Source: Sphingobacteriia bacterium (lineage in GTDB: Bacteria > Bacteroidota > Bacteroidia > Bacteroidales > UBA7960). Taken from it: DNA of 38,084 bases. The notes beneath the pieces are model-generated. The model saw only the letters and a list, made by a program, of their open reading frames with translations. It did no database searches and had not been told where the DNA came from. A program made the position numbers and the translations under genes. The stretch lies in the NCBI GenBank assembly GCA_011390575.1, contig JAABSE010000034.1:1-38084 (forward strand), read 5' to 3'. Shown in pieces: positions 8,596 to 17,159 of this stretch (position 1 is its first letter; every line of letters begins with the position of its first letter).

Positions 8596-11500
8596 TTAGA
8601 AACTTAATCTTACACCCATACCATAGCTGCGGGTTTGCGGTAAAGCCACATATTCCAGACCCTGGAAGTTGCCGGCACCACCGGTAGAAGTTTCGGGGTC
8701 GAAGTTAGGATAATCAGTCCAGAGGAACAGGTTACGACCGGTGAAGTAAATAGATGCACTGTTAATGCCGACATTAGCCAACACACTTTGTGGAAGGTCG
8801 TAAGAGAGGCTCAGTTCTCTGAATCTTACAAAAGAAGTTTCGTAAACATTGGATTCATCAATAGCATCCATGGCATCCAGCCAGTATGTCTGGTGTTGAT
8901 CATAAGTATTCAGAACAATGTCGTTGTCACCAGTTACAACCAGATTTCCGTCTTCATCCAGGTAACCTTTTACACCGGGAGCGGTAAAGTCAGATTCCCT
9001 GTCTTCAGTCATGGCATCCATACCGTAAAGTTTCTGCAGCCTTGTGTTACCTGCATACATCTGACCACCTTGTCTCCAGTCAATCTGGAAAGTAAGGTTG
9101 ATGCTTCTGTAGCGGATGTTATTGATAAAGTTCATTTCAAAGTCGGGCTGTACATTCCCAATTACACCTGCATCGGGATCAGCAATAGGCATACCGTGGA
9201 AGGCGCTGGTGGGGTCGTCCAGGTTAACAATGTTACCATCGTCATCTCTGAGGAAACGTGTACCAAAAATTACAGGATAGGAAGAATTTGCTTGTGCCCT
9301 TACGTTAGGCTGAACAAAACCACCCAGGAAAATATCAGTTACACCGGGGGCAAGTTCCAAAACTTCGTTTTGATAAGAAGAGAAGTTGGTAGTAAAGTTC
9401 CACTCAAAATCCTGTGTGAGCACCGGTACAATAGTGAAAACGACTTCATGACCTGAGGTTTCCAGACGACCGGCATTGCGCAGCTCAGAAGTAAATCCTG
9501 TAGAAGCGGGAATTGGCACAGCATAAATCTGATCAGTCACGTCAATCAAATAGTAGGTATAGTCAAGACCGATACGGTTGTTGACAAAGCGCAGGTCGAA
9601 ACCCAACTCAGTAGTATTGGTATTCTGAGGCACCAGGTCGGGGCTTCTCAAAACAGTACTGAGGGTAAAGCCGTTTTGATTCTGGAAGGGGAACTGGATT
9701 CCCTGTCCACCGATAAATCCACCCACATCGGCTGCACCTCCGGTAACAAAAATGTTCTGCGTAGAATACAAGGGTCCGCCTTGTCCTACCTGTGCCCATG
9801 ATGCACGAAGCTTGGCAAAGGTAAGTCCTGCTTCATCCTGATCCATCAGCTCAGTAAGGACAAAACCCAAACCTACTGAAGGATAGAAGAATGAGCGGTT
9901 GCCCTCGGGCATGTAAGAAACAATATCATTTCTTCCTGATGCGTTCAGGAACAATGTGCTTCTCCATGACAAACCCAGGTTTCCAAAAAATCCTACGGTA
10001 CGCTCCCAGGTGCTGGATTCAAAAACGGTTTGAGTACCTGTGTTATTGATATTACGGAAGCCGCCAATAGTAATGGTACGTCCGGTATTCTCAAGGAATC
10101 TTCTTTTGGTATCAGAAAATTCATTTCCCAGAAGGAATTCAAGGTCGATATCGTCAGTGAGGCTTCTGTTGATGGTAAGGTTAATGTTGGAGTTAATCTC
10201 CAGGTTTGTATAGGCAAAGTCAAAAATCTGTCCGCCTGAAGGTGGGTTTGTTCTACCACCGGTAAAACCACTACCTTTTTCGTATACTTCCTTACCATCG
10301 GTAATAAAGTAGTCAGTACCTAAACGGTAGTTGATATTGATACCGTCGGCAATTTTATACGAAGCATTCACGTTACCGAAAACCCGTTGGGTTTGTTCGT
10401 AAAAGACACTGTTTTCCATTGCCCACAGCGGGTTGTCCATCGCGGCACGATAGTGTATCTGCCTGTAAGGGTCATTGGGATCGTGATATGGCAGTCCAAA
10501 AAGATCATAACTCCTGGGAGCAGCATAAATGGTAAAAAGGGGATTGGAAAGGTTACTACCTCCGGGGATTTTATCCACATTCAGAGAGGAGAAATTGGCA
10601 TTACCTCCAACAGTTAATTTGTCGGTGATATTAAAAGTACCGGCAAGTCTGGCAGTAGATCTGCTCATACCGGTTTTGTCGATAATACCTGTTTGATCGG
10701 TTTGTCCAAATCCAACAGAGTAGTTTCCGAATTCACCGGCACCACTTACGTCAATGGTTGCATTGAGGGTATGACCAGTCTGGAAGAATGGGTTCACGTT
10801 ATCAAAAACTCTACCTGTTCCATCATAATCTTCTTCAAGCACACGGTGAAAATACGTACCCAGGGTATCAATTCTGGGGCCCCAGGAAAGAGAAGTATTC
10901 TGGTTAAGAGCACCAGCGGATCCCTGTGCATAAGTGCTTTGCAGCTCAGGCAACCTGGAAACTTCGTCCCATGTATAGTTGGTAGAAAAATTCACCCGGG
11001 TTTGACCTTTGGCCATTCCTCTACCACTTTTGGTGGTGATAATAACCACACCGTTGGTGGCTCGCATTCCGTAAAGTGCGGAAGCAGCGGGTCCTTTCAG
11101 TACGTTGATCGACTCAATGGATTCGGGATTGATATCCAGAAAACGGCTGGAGAAGTCAGTACCAGAAACTCCACCTGACACGTCCGAACCAGAGGAAATA
11201 GGCACACCATCTACAACGTAAAGGGGCTGGTTGTTACCGGTAAATGAACGGCTACCACGAATGGTAACGTGAGAGCTCGAACCGGGCATACCTGATGATT
11301 GTCTTACGATAACCCCGGCTACCTTACCCTGGAGGGCGTTGGCCATGCTTGGGTTACCCGATTGTGACATCATCTCTCCACTCACTTCCTGAACAGAATA
11401 GCTTAACGCCTTTTTCTCTCTTTCGATACCAAAGGCCGTTACAACAATCTCCTGCAGGGTAGCAAGATCCATGGACATGGATACATTGATTACGGACTCT

Positions 11501-11757
11501 GTACCTACAACGCGCTGTTCGGTTACCATACCAATAAAGGAGAATACCAGGGTGGCACCCTCTTCTACGGTAATTTCGTAGCGCCCGTTGGTATCAGTAA
11601 TGGTGCCCTGAGTTGTTCCTCTTACCGAAATGGTAACACCCGGCATTGTGGAACCGTCAACGGCATCCGTTACTGTACCAGTAATTCTTCGTTCCTGGGC
11701 AATCAATACATTGCCCATAAAAACGAGAATGGCAAAAATTAAACAGATTTTCTTCAT
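8596..11757 (-). CDS. SusC/RagA-family TonB-dependent outer-membrane transporter (module 2)
   Basis: A 1053-residue TonB-dependent importer, start at 11757 with signal peptide MKKICLIFAILVFMGNVLIA. Domains: carboxypeptidase-regulatory-like domain (about 23-105), a TAFGIEREKKALSYSVQEV segment typical of SusC proteins that pair with SusD-like_2 partners, the plug (about 112-240 with NQPLYVVDGVPIS and GPAASALYGMRATNGV), and the barrel, which ends in GMGVRLSF with the usual C-terminal phenylalanine. Its N-terminal domain is close to that of SusC1 in both protein and DNA, but plug and barrel are different, suggesting partial duplication or gene conversion. A TATATTTA box (plus-strand 11821-11828) 64 bp upstream of the ATG is the best -7 candidate. 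Confidence 0.95.
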   Translation of the reverse strand: MKKICLIFAILVFMGNVLIAQERRITGTVTDAVDGSTMPGVTISVRGTTQGTITDTNGRYEITVEEGATLVFSFIGMVTEQRVVGTESVINVSMSMDLATLQEIVVTAFGIEREKKALSYSVQEVSGEMMSQSGNPSMANALQGKVAGVIVRQSSGMPGSSSHVTIRGSRSFTGNNQPLYVVDGVPISSGSDVSGGVSGTDFSSRFLDINPESIESINVLKGPAASALYGMRATNGVVIITTKSGRGMAKGQTRVNFSTNYTWDEVSRLPELQSTYAQGSAGALNQNTSLSWGPRIDTLGTYFHRVLEEDYDGTGRVFDNVNPFFQTGHTLNATIDVSGAGEFGNYSVGFGQTDQTGIIDKTGMSRSTARLAGTFNITDKLTVGGNANFSSLNVDKIPGGSNLSNPLFTIYAAPRSYDLFGLPYHDPNDPYRQIHYRAAMDNPLWAMENSVFYEQTQRVFGNVNASYKIADGININYRLGTDYFITDGKEVYEKGSGFTGGRTNPPSGGQIFDFAYTNLEINSNINLTINRSLTDDIDLEFLLGNEFSDTKRRFLENTGRTITIGGFRNINNTGTQTVFESSTWERTVGFFGNLGLSWRSTLFLNASGRNDIVSYMPEGNRSFFYPSVGLGFVLTELMDQDEAGLTFAKLRASWAQVGQGGPLYSTQNIFVTGGAADVGGFIGGQGIQFPFQNQNGFTLSTVLRSPDLVPQNTNTTELGFDLRFVNNRIGLDYTYYLIDVTDQIYAVPIPASTGFTSELRNAGRLETSGHEVVFTIVPVLTQDFEWNFTTNFSSYQNEVLELAPGVTDIFLGGFVQPNVRAQANSSYPVIFGTRFLRDDDGNIVNLDDPTSAFHGMPIADPDAGVIGNVQPDFEMNFINNIRYRSINLTFQIDWRQGGQMYAGNTRLQKLYGMDAMTEDRESDFTAPGVKGYLDEDGNLVVTGDNDIVLNTYDQHQTYWLDAMDAIDESNVYETSFVRFRELSLSYDLPQSVLANVGINSASIYFTGRNLFLWTDYPNFDPETSTGGAGNFQGLEYVALPQTRSYGMGVRLSF

Positions 11758-12038
11758 GTCGTCTTTGTTTTTGTTTATAATTTGGTTTTTATTCTAAACA
11801 GTTGGCGCTGTTTAGGAGTGTAAATATATAAATTATTCCCAAATCCCCTGTAGTTTCTTTAATAATTTTTCGCTTTTATATCTACAAGAAAGAGAGCGCA
11901 TTACAACGTAAAATATCATACATTCGTATGTTTAAAACGTTTTAAAGCCAAAAGAAATCGCTCATATGAGAAGGGTATATCTCTATCTACCTGCGATTTT
12001 AACACCTGTTTACCCCAACAAAAATTAACAAAAGGCAC
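11758..12038. other. SusC2 upstream gap
   Basis: Non-coding, AT-rich. Apart from the promoter-like block at 11815-11840 I see no gene. The short minus-strand open frame around 11916-12101 runs through the terminator hairpin and is not supported. Confidence 0.5.
11815..11840 (-). promoter_or_regulatory. Candidate promoter of SusC2, shared with the T9SS gene at 28243
   Basis: On the plus strand this reads GGAGTGTAAA followed by TATATAAATTATTC; the block at 28313-28338 matches it at 21 of 26 positions. Read on the minus strand, both give TAnnTTTACACTCC, one base off the Bacteroidota -7 consensus TAnnTTTG, and both sit 60-80 bp upstream of an ATG. The matching -33 TTG is not clear. Confidence 0.4.
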
Positions 12039-12077
12039 AAAAAAACCTCTGAATCGATACGGATTCAGAGGTTTTTT
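12039..12077. terminator. Bidirectional intrinsic terminator after the trypsin-like protease gene
   Basis: A perfect 10-bp stem CCTCTGAATC (12046-12055) and GATTCAGAGG (12062-12071), flanked by A-runs on the left and a T-run (12072-12077) on the right, so it can act in both directions. It lies about 75 bp past the stop codon of the minus-strand protease gene. Confidence 0.92.
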
Positions 12078-12151
12078 AGCAATAAAAAAATCAAAAATCA
12101 ATGTTTTATGTAAATATAAGTTGTCGGTTTTGACAAACTTATTTTGCGCAT

Positions 12152-15100
12152 TTACTGAACTTTGAGTCTTACAACCTGCGTATTTTCGCGGGAAACAACC
12201 CTTATCATATAAATACCCGAATCAAAGCCGCTCACATCCAGGCTATGGCTGCTTCCGGCAGTTGCGAAGCTGCTTATCAGTTGCCCGCTGAGGGTATATA
12301 CCTCAATTTGCTGAAGTTCACTGCTGTTTTCCAGCGTTACCCTGCTCGTGGCGGGGTTGGGATAAACAACCAGACCCGATTCGCCGGTTAATTCATCAAC
12401 GCCAACACCTACTTCAAATATTGCATGTACATCGGTATCCTGTTGTATATTGTTCAACGTATAAGTATAATGCCAACCCACGCTGCTTCCGTTAATCAGA
12501 AGATCTCCAACATGGTGCCCTTCTTCGGGTTCGAGTTCAAATGAAATGCTGCTGCCATGATCCACGGTCATTACTCCATCAGGCGTAATGGTGCCGTTTC
12601 CTTCTGAAGTAATATTCACTTCATAGGTGCGGAGGACAAATTCGGCATGAATGGTGGCATCTTCGGTAACATTCTCAAAGGTATAGGAAGCAACGGCACC
12701 AACACTTTCTCCGTTTACCAGTACATCTTCGACATCATATCCATTGTCGGGTGTGATGTCAAAAGTTATATCCTGACCATGTTCCACAATCATCTCACCC
12801 TCGGGTGAAATCGTACCATTAGCACCAGCAGATGCCGTTATGGTGTAAGTATTGATTAAAAACACACCTTCAAAATCTCTGTGGCTGTTAATATCAAAAG
12901 AGTATTGCGCATCATCAGAAACCACGAGATCATTTTCCAGCCAATGGACAAAAGTATACCCGTCATTGGCCAGGGCATCAAGCGCTACGGTTTCTCCGTA
13001 ATAATACTCGCCCTCTCCTGACACAATTCCTCCATCAGCAGGAATGGATGTAACACCCACATTGAAGCGCAGGTAGGTCATGGTAATATCAAGCGCCTGG
13101 CTGGCATCTTCTGTTACGACAATCTCACCCGATTCCGGTTCAAATCCGGTCATGACAGCCTGATAACCAAACGTACCGGGAATAATATTCAATACAACCT
13201 CGCCGGCAGCATTGGTGTAATGCCCTCCAAAGCCGTTCAGGGTAAACAAAACATCGGGCAACAGTTCACCAAATTCATCTTGGATGGTAACAGTAAGTTC
13301 CACCAGTTGGGCATCCTCAGGAATCATGATTACCTCAACAGTCATGTCATCTTCTACCATGATCAAGCCAGCTGCATCGCTGTACCCTACTGCAGTTACA
13401 CTATAGGCATACTCTCCCACCAATACATTTTCGAAAAGATAATCTCCTTCAGCATTGGGGAGGGTTTCCAGGGTAACTACCGCGTTGTTGATAACATTTC
13501 CTTCCGGATCTTTCACATCAAAGGTAACATCGTACTCTGCGGGAACAACATTCATGGTGACCGGAATGGTAAGGGCAGAACCGGCATTGTTTTGTACGAC
13601 CAGGGAAGCAAGATACTGTCCCAATTCCAGACTGGCAGGGTCAAAGGTTAACTGAACATCCAAATTAGATTCTGGAGCAATCACACCGGATTGTGGATTG
13701 GCTTCAAGCCAGTCGACGAGTTCTGCTTGTTCCAGGATACCACGAATAGCCCAGTTAAAATCCAACGCAGCATTAACATCAGGAAGCAAAGTCCAGGAGT
13801 TTTGCATATACATCCATGCTCCCTTATTGGGCTCCATAGGACCGGAGTCCACACTGGCGGGGTATCCTCCCGTGGCATCAATACTATATCCTATCCAGTA
13901 TTCTACGCCGGAATTAAGGGAAATATTCTCGTCCAAATTAAAAGTAGTCCAATCATCAGGAATTACTTCCGAAGTAACATCCATAGAGTAAATCTCATCT
14001 CCGGGTCCTGAGTCAGATCCTCCCTCCCATACTTTCAATGTAACGTTACTATAGAGAGTTCCGGCAATATGAAATTTAATCTTTGACAAATCGTAAAATC
14101 CATAATAATCAGAAAGTTCATCGGGAGTAAATCTTACCGCAGTTATAAAACTAATTACCCCATCAGTACCGATGGCATTATTGATATCTCCATTATCGTA
14201 ATGAATTTCAATAAATTCATCCAACCGCAGATCTTGCGCTGTTCTTCCAAATTCAGGTCCTTCTTTTTCAGTTGCACCCAAACCTAAAGTAATGGAGTTT
14301 GCATCTGCCTCATATCCTTTATAATGTGCCGTTTTAGCCTGTCCGCCAATAGCTTTCACAGACTCAGCTGCAGGAAAAGCCAGCAAGGAAAATTCAAGTT
14401 CTGCATCACCAGGATTGGCAATATTCAACGAGAGGTGACCGACATTCCCTTGCATAACATCAACTTCGATGGTGGCCAGATCAATCACGATTTCAGGAGC
14501 AGGAATTTTCTCCATAACCACGTTTACAATCTGTCCGTCTTCTGTTACGTTAATATCAGCCGTATAAGGGAAATAACCGCTTTTATCAACCGAAATGGTA
14601 TAATTACCTTCATACAAATTCAGAATGGCAATTCCGTCAGTGTTGGTGATTGCTTCCTGTTCATGATAGCCTGTTTCCACCACAGCATCAACAAGGGGTT
14701 CTTCCCCATCAGTAACCACAAACTGAACATCAAAGACGGGATTTTCAACAGAAATCTGCACATCATCAATGAGCCACCAGTAACCGCCTCCACCAATGTA
14801 ACGAAAACGAAGTTTAACGTTGTCCTGACCCGCTAATGCACTGGCATTTACTGAAACATTGCCCGATTCCTCGAAATGCTCATTGTCGGGAAATTCAAGC
14901 GACCACAATTCCTGCACATCGGTATTAAAATCATCGGTGCTAGCCTCCAGTTTTAATATGAGATTGGGATAGGCAGCGCCAAACTCCTGTCCAAGATGTC
15001 TTCCCAGATGGAAAAAATCAATGCTATAGTTTTCTCCCTGGCTAAAATCTAAAACCGGAGAAACCAGGGCAGCTTCAGCGGGATTTGGACCTACATTGGT

Positions 15101-16252
15101 ACCATTGAGATTGTCAAAAATAGCAAATCCGTTTTCTGCAGTGGGCGATGAAAAAACTGTATTGGCATAAGCACCATAGTCTTCAGTATCATCGGACCAG
15201 GTAAAATCCTTATTACCTGCAATGCTCACACTCTCCCATGTTGCGGGAAATTCACCATCAAATTCCTCGTGAAAAAAGGTGGTGTATTGGTTGGGATCCG
15301 TAAAAATCAAATGCTCCGCCAGCCAGTCCTCGAAATAACTCACCCGTGCATATACCCCCGGGAAACCCGGTGAGCCGCAACCTACGCCCCAGCTAACGAC
15401 ACCGGCAACTTTGTACCAGCCTTCGCCATCGTCAATAACCATGGGTCCGCCACTATCGCCCTGGCATGCATCCTGCCCGGAAGCTCCGGCCATGATCATA
15501 TCTGGTGTGATATAGCTGGGAGGATAGCTTGTTCCGGTGGTAATAATCGGAACATCAATGGCTTGCAGTATATTGGGAGAAGGACCATCAGAATACAGGG
15601 CACCCCAGCCGGATACTTTTGTCATTACACCTTCGTCGGTTTCACCATTGGCAGCATCCTCCTGGGTTACCATCCCCACAGGGGCTTTTCCGGGATGATC
15701 AAAGTCAATGGCCTGGGACAACTTTATAAGGGCGATATCAAAACGATTAGCACTGGTGACATAATCGGGATGCAGGATTATTTCCTCTATGGTGTAATAA
15801 CTGCCCTGCGCCGGGTTGTTCATGGCAGTAAACCCGGCACCTACCCGCACCATATTGGGAGTAAGTTCCACATCGCCATCGTCGGTGTCCCACAAAAGGC
15901 AATGGGATGCGGTTAAAATCCACTGATCATTAATGATGGTTCCGCCACAGAAATGACCTCCGCCAAAACCCGGCGTCATCTGCAGGGAGACCTGCCAAGG
16001 GTAATCTTCAATAGCCACATCTTCGCCGCCAACAATTTTATCGGCCCGTCCTGACATAAAGGCTTCATACCACTGCTTTACTTTTTCAGGGTCATAATCT
16101 GAAGTTTTCCCTTCAACCTGATCATAATGGCTTTGAGGTTGCGAACCCTCTAATCCTTCGGGGCTCATTTTAAAGTACTGGGCGTTTGCATTCCAGCCGC
16201 TAAGCAAAAAAAGGAAGGCAAATAAAACAATTGTAATTTTCTTTTCTTTCAT
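12152..16252 (-). CDS. Secreted trypsin-like (S1A) protease with multidomain tail and T9SS sorting domain
   Basis: 1366 residues, signal peptide 1-24 (ends NANA). Propeptide to about 72, then a full chymotrypsin-fold domain (73-315): activation site K72/IVGG, catalytic His117 (TASHC), Asp172 (FDIALIKL) and Ser267 (GDSGGP). Asp261, six residues before the serine, and glycines 289 and 299 correspond to trypsin D189, G216 and G226, predicting Arg/Lys specificity. Cysteine pairs 102/118 and 263/292 match trypsin disulfides. Then: jelly-roll (cleaved-adhesin/MAM-like, ~325-503), carboxypeptidase-regulatory-like (~505-582), a split Ig/BACON-like region enclosing a beta-sandwich (~680-842) homologous to one in the protein at 28243, two more regulatory-like repeats (~905-1060), three InlB-type B-repeats (~1062-1273) and a T9SS type A sorting domain (~1292-1366, VVYPNPATSRV). 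It stands alone between two terminators. Probably surface-anchored or released, digesting external protein. Confidence 0.93.
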   Translation of the reverse strand: MKEKKITIVLFAFLFLLSGWNANAQYFKMSPEGLEGSQPQSHYDQVEGKTSDYDPEKVKQWYEAFMSGRADKIVGGEDVAIEDYPWQVSLQMTPGFGGGHFCGGTIINDQWILTASHCLLWDTDDGDVELTPNMVRVGAGFTAMNNPAQGSYYTIEEIILHPDYVTSANRFDIALIKLSQAIDFDHPGKAPVGMVTQEDAANGETDEGVMTKVSGWGALYSDGPSPNILQAIDVPIITTGTSYPPSYITPDMIMAGASGQDACQGDSGGPMVIDDGEGWYKVAGVVSWGVGCGSPGFPGVYARVSYFEDWLAEHLIFTDPNQYTTFFHEEFDGEFPATWESVSIAGNKDFTWSDDTEDYGAYANTVFSSPTAENGFAIFDNLNGTNVGPNPAEAALVSPVLDFSQGENYSIDFFHLGRHLGQEFGAAYPNLILKLEASTDDFNTDVQELWSLEFPDNEHFEESGNVSVNASALAGQDNVKLRFRYIGGGGYWWLIDDVQISVENPVFDVQFVVTDGEEPLVDAVVETGYHEQEAITNTDGIAILNLYEGNYTISVDKSGYFPYTADINVTEDGQIVNVVMEKIPAPEIVIDLATIEVDVMQGNVGHLSLNIANPGDAELEFSLLAFPAAESVKAIGGQAKTAHYKGYEADANSITLGLGATEKEGPEFGRTAQDLRLDEFIEIHYDNGDINNAIGTDGVISFITAVRFTPDELSDYYGFYDLSKIKFHIAGTLYSNVTLKVWEGGSDSGPGDEIYSMDVTSEVIPDDWTTFNLDENISLNSGVEYWIGYSIDATGGYPASVDSGPMEPNKGAWMYMQNSWTLLPDVNAALDFNWAIRGILEQAELVDWLEANPQSGVIAPESNLDVQLTFDPASLELGQYLASLVVQNNAGSALTIPVTMNVVPAEYDVTFDVKDPEGNVINNAVVTLETLPNAEGDYLFENVLVGEYAYSVTAVGYSDAAGLIMVEDDMTVEVIMIPEDAQLVELTVTIQDEFGELLPDVLFTLNGFGGHYTNAAGEVVLNIIPGTFGYQAVMTGFEPESGEIVVTEDASQALDITMTYLRFNVGVTSIPADGGIVSGEGEYYYGETVALDALANDGYTFVHWLENDLVVSDDAQYSFDINSHRDFEGVFLINTYTITASAGANGTISPEGEMIVEHGQDITFDITPDNGYDVEDVLVNGESVGAVASYTFENVTEDATIHAEFVLRTYEVNITSEGNGTITPDGVMTVDHGSSISFELEPEEGHHVGDLLINGSSVGWHYTYTLNNIQQDTDVHAIFEVGVGVDELTGESGLVVYPNPATSRVTLENSSELQQIEVYTLSGQLISSFATAGSSHSLDVSGFDSGIYMIRVVSRENTQVVRLKVQ

Positions 16253-16567
16253 GTGTTAATTTTTTGAATATTTGGTGAAGTACAAAATGCGTCATGGAAG
16301 GTTCATTTTGTTTAATTCACTCTTATGACGCTGAAGTTTGTTTAAGTTGGGAAATAAAGAATGATTAAGAAAATGTGCCCACACACATGCCTGAAAGCAT
16401 TAGAAAGAAAAAGGTTAAACAATAACCTTACTTTCGGGTAGCAGGCTGGCCGTAAAACATTTTATAATAATTGTGACAAATTTAAGCATTCTGCCGCAGA
16501 ATATTCCTATCTCACTATAAAAGATTATCCATCAGGTTAGGAGCAAAATCAAATTCGATTACATTCT
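16253..16567. other. Upstream gap of the trypsin-like protease
   Basis: Non-coding. It should hold the protease promoter, but no clear CAAAnnTA (minus-strand TAnnTTTG) box was seen. A spaced inverted repeat GCGTCAT (16289-16295) and ATGACGC (16325-16331) lies 37-79 bp upstream of the start and could be an operator; evidence is weak. Confidence 0.35.
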
Positions 16568-16603
16568 TAAAAAAAACCGGGCCATTCGAATGAAATGGCC
16601 CGG
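16568..16603 (-). terminator. Intrinsic terminator after the SusC3/SusD3/lipoprotein unit
   Basis: A perfect 10-bp stem CCGGGCCATT (16577-16586) and AATGGCCCGG (16594-16603), followed on the minus strand by a run of Ts (complement of the A-run 16569-16576). It is 31 bp past the lipoprotein stop codon. Confidence 0.92.
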
Positions 16604-16634
16604 CAATTATATTTAATAATAGAATTAAAAAAAT

Positions 16635-17129
16635 CTATTCAGTAAATACAACGAGAAATCTGTCGTGAGATGTAGAATCAGCTTGTTCGCCATAGAAAAA
16701 TCCCATTTTGTAATCGGCAGAATTGCTTTGAAGGTAGAGATCCAGAATAAGATTACCAGGGGTGCCACCGGCGATAGGGCTGATGCGCAAGGTATCATAT
16801 CCTGCTCCGATAGAATATGTAAGAACAGGTCCATGAACATATTCGAAATCAGTATTTTCGGTAGCAAAGCTGTATCCTTCGTACTCAGGATTTTCCAATA
16901 ATTCAGGATCATTTTTTATTCCAATATTCACAGTAACCTGCTCGCCTTTTTCAGCAGCAACATATACAGGAATATCCAATGTTTGCGTAGAGTTTTTGGA
17001 GATAGTAGCAAAGGTACCTTCAAAAGCTACAAAGAAATCCTCACGTGGCAGTACTTGCTCGTCCTCATCGCATGATATCATTATGAACGGCGTTGCCAGC
17101 AAGAACATTATTAAAACTATTTTTCTCAT
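16635..17129 (-). CDS. Small lipoprotein of the SusC3/SusD3 unit
   Basis: 164 residues with a lipoprotein signal peptide and lipobox MISC (Cys20), followed by the acidic DEDEQ expected of a Bacteroidota lipoprotein export signal, so surface exposure is likely. The mature part looks all-beta, with segments such as TLDIPVYVAAEKGEQVTVNI and GTPGNLILDLYLQ that recall Calx-beta/DUF4843-like immunoglobulin folds; I cannot assign a family. It begins 30 bp after the SusD3 stop and is the last gene before the terminator, the position that SusE/SusF-type accessory binding lipoproteins take in other Sus-like operons. A role as an extra surface ligand-binding protein is inference from position. Confidence 0.8.
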   Translation of the reverse strand: MRKIVLIMFLLATPFIMISCDEDEQVLPREDFFVAFEGTFATISKNSTQTLDIPVYVAAEKGEQVTVNIGIKNDPELLENPEYEGYSFATENTDFEYVHGPVLTYSIGAGYDTLRISPIAGGTPGNLILDLYLQSNSADYKMGFFYGEQADSTSHDRFLVVFTE

Positions 17130-17159
17130 AATTATATACTTTTCTTGATTTATGTTATG

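Noticed and set aside
8788-9456. 222-codon plus-strand open frame opposite SusC2
   Set aside because: Antisense shadow of the barrel of SusC2.
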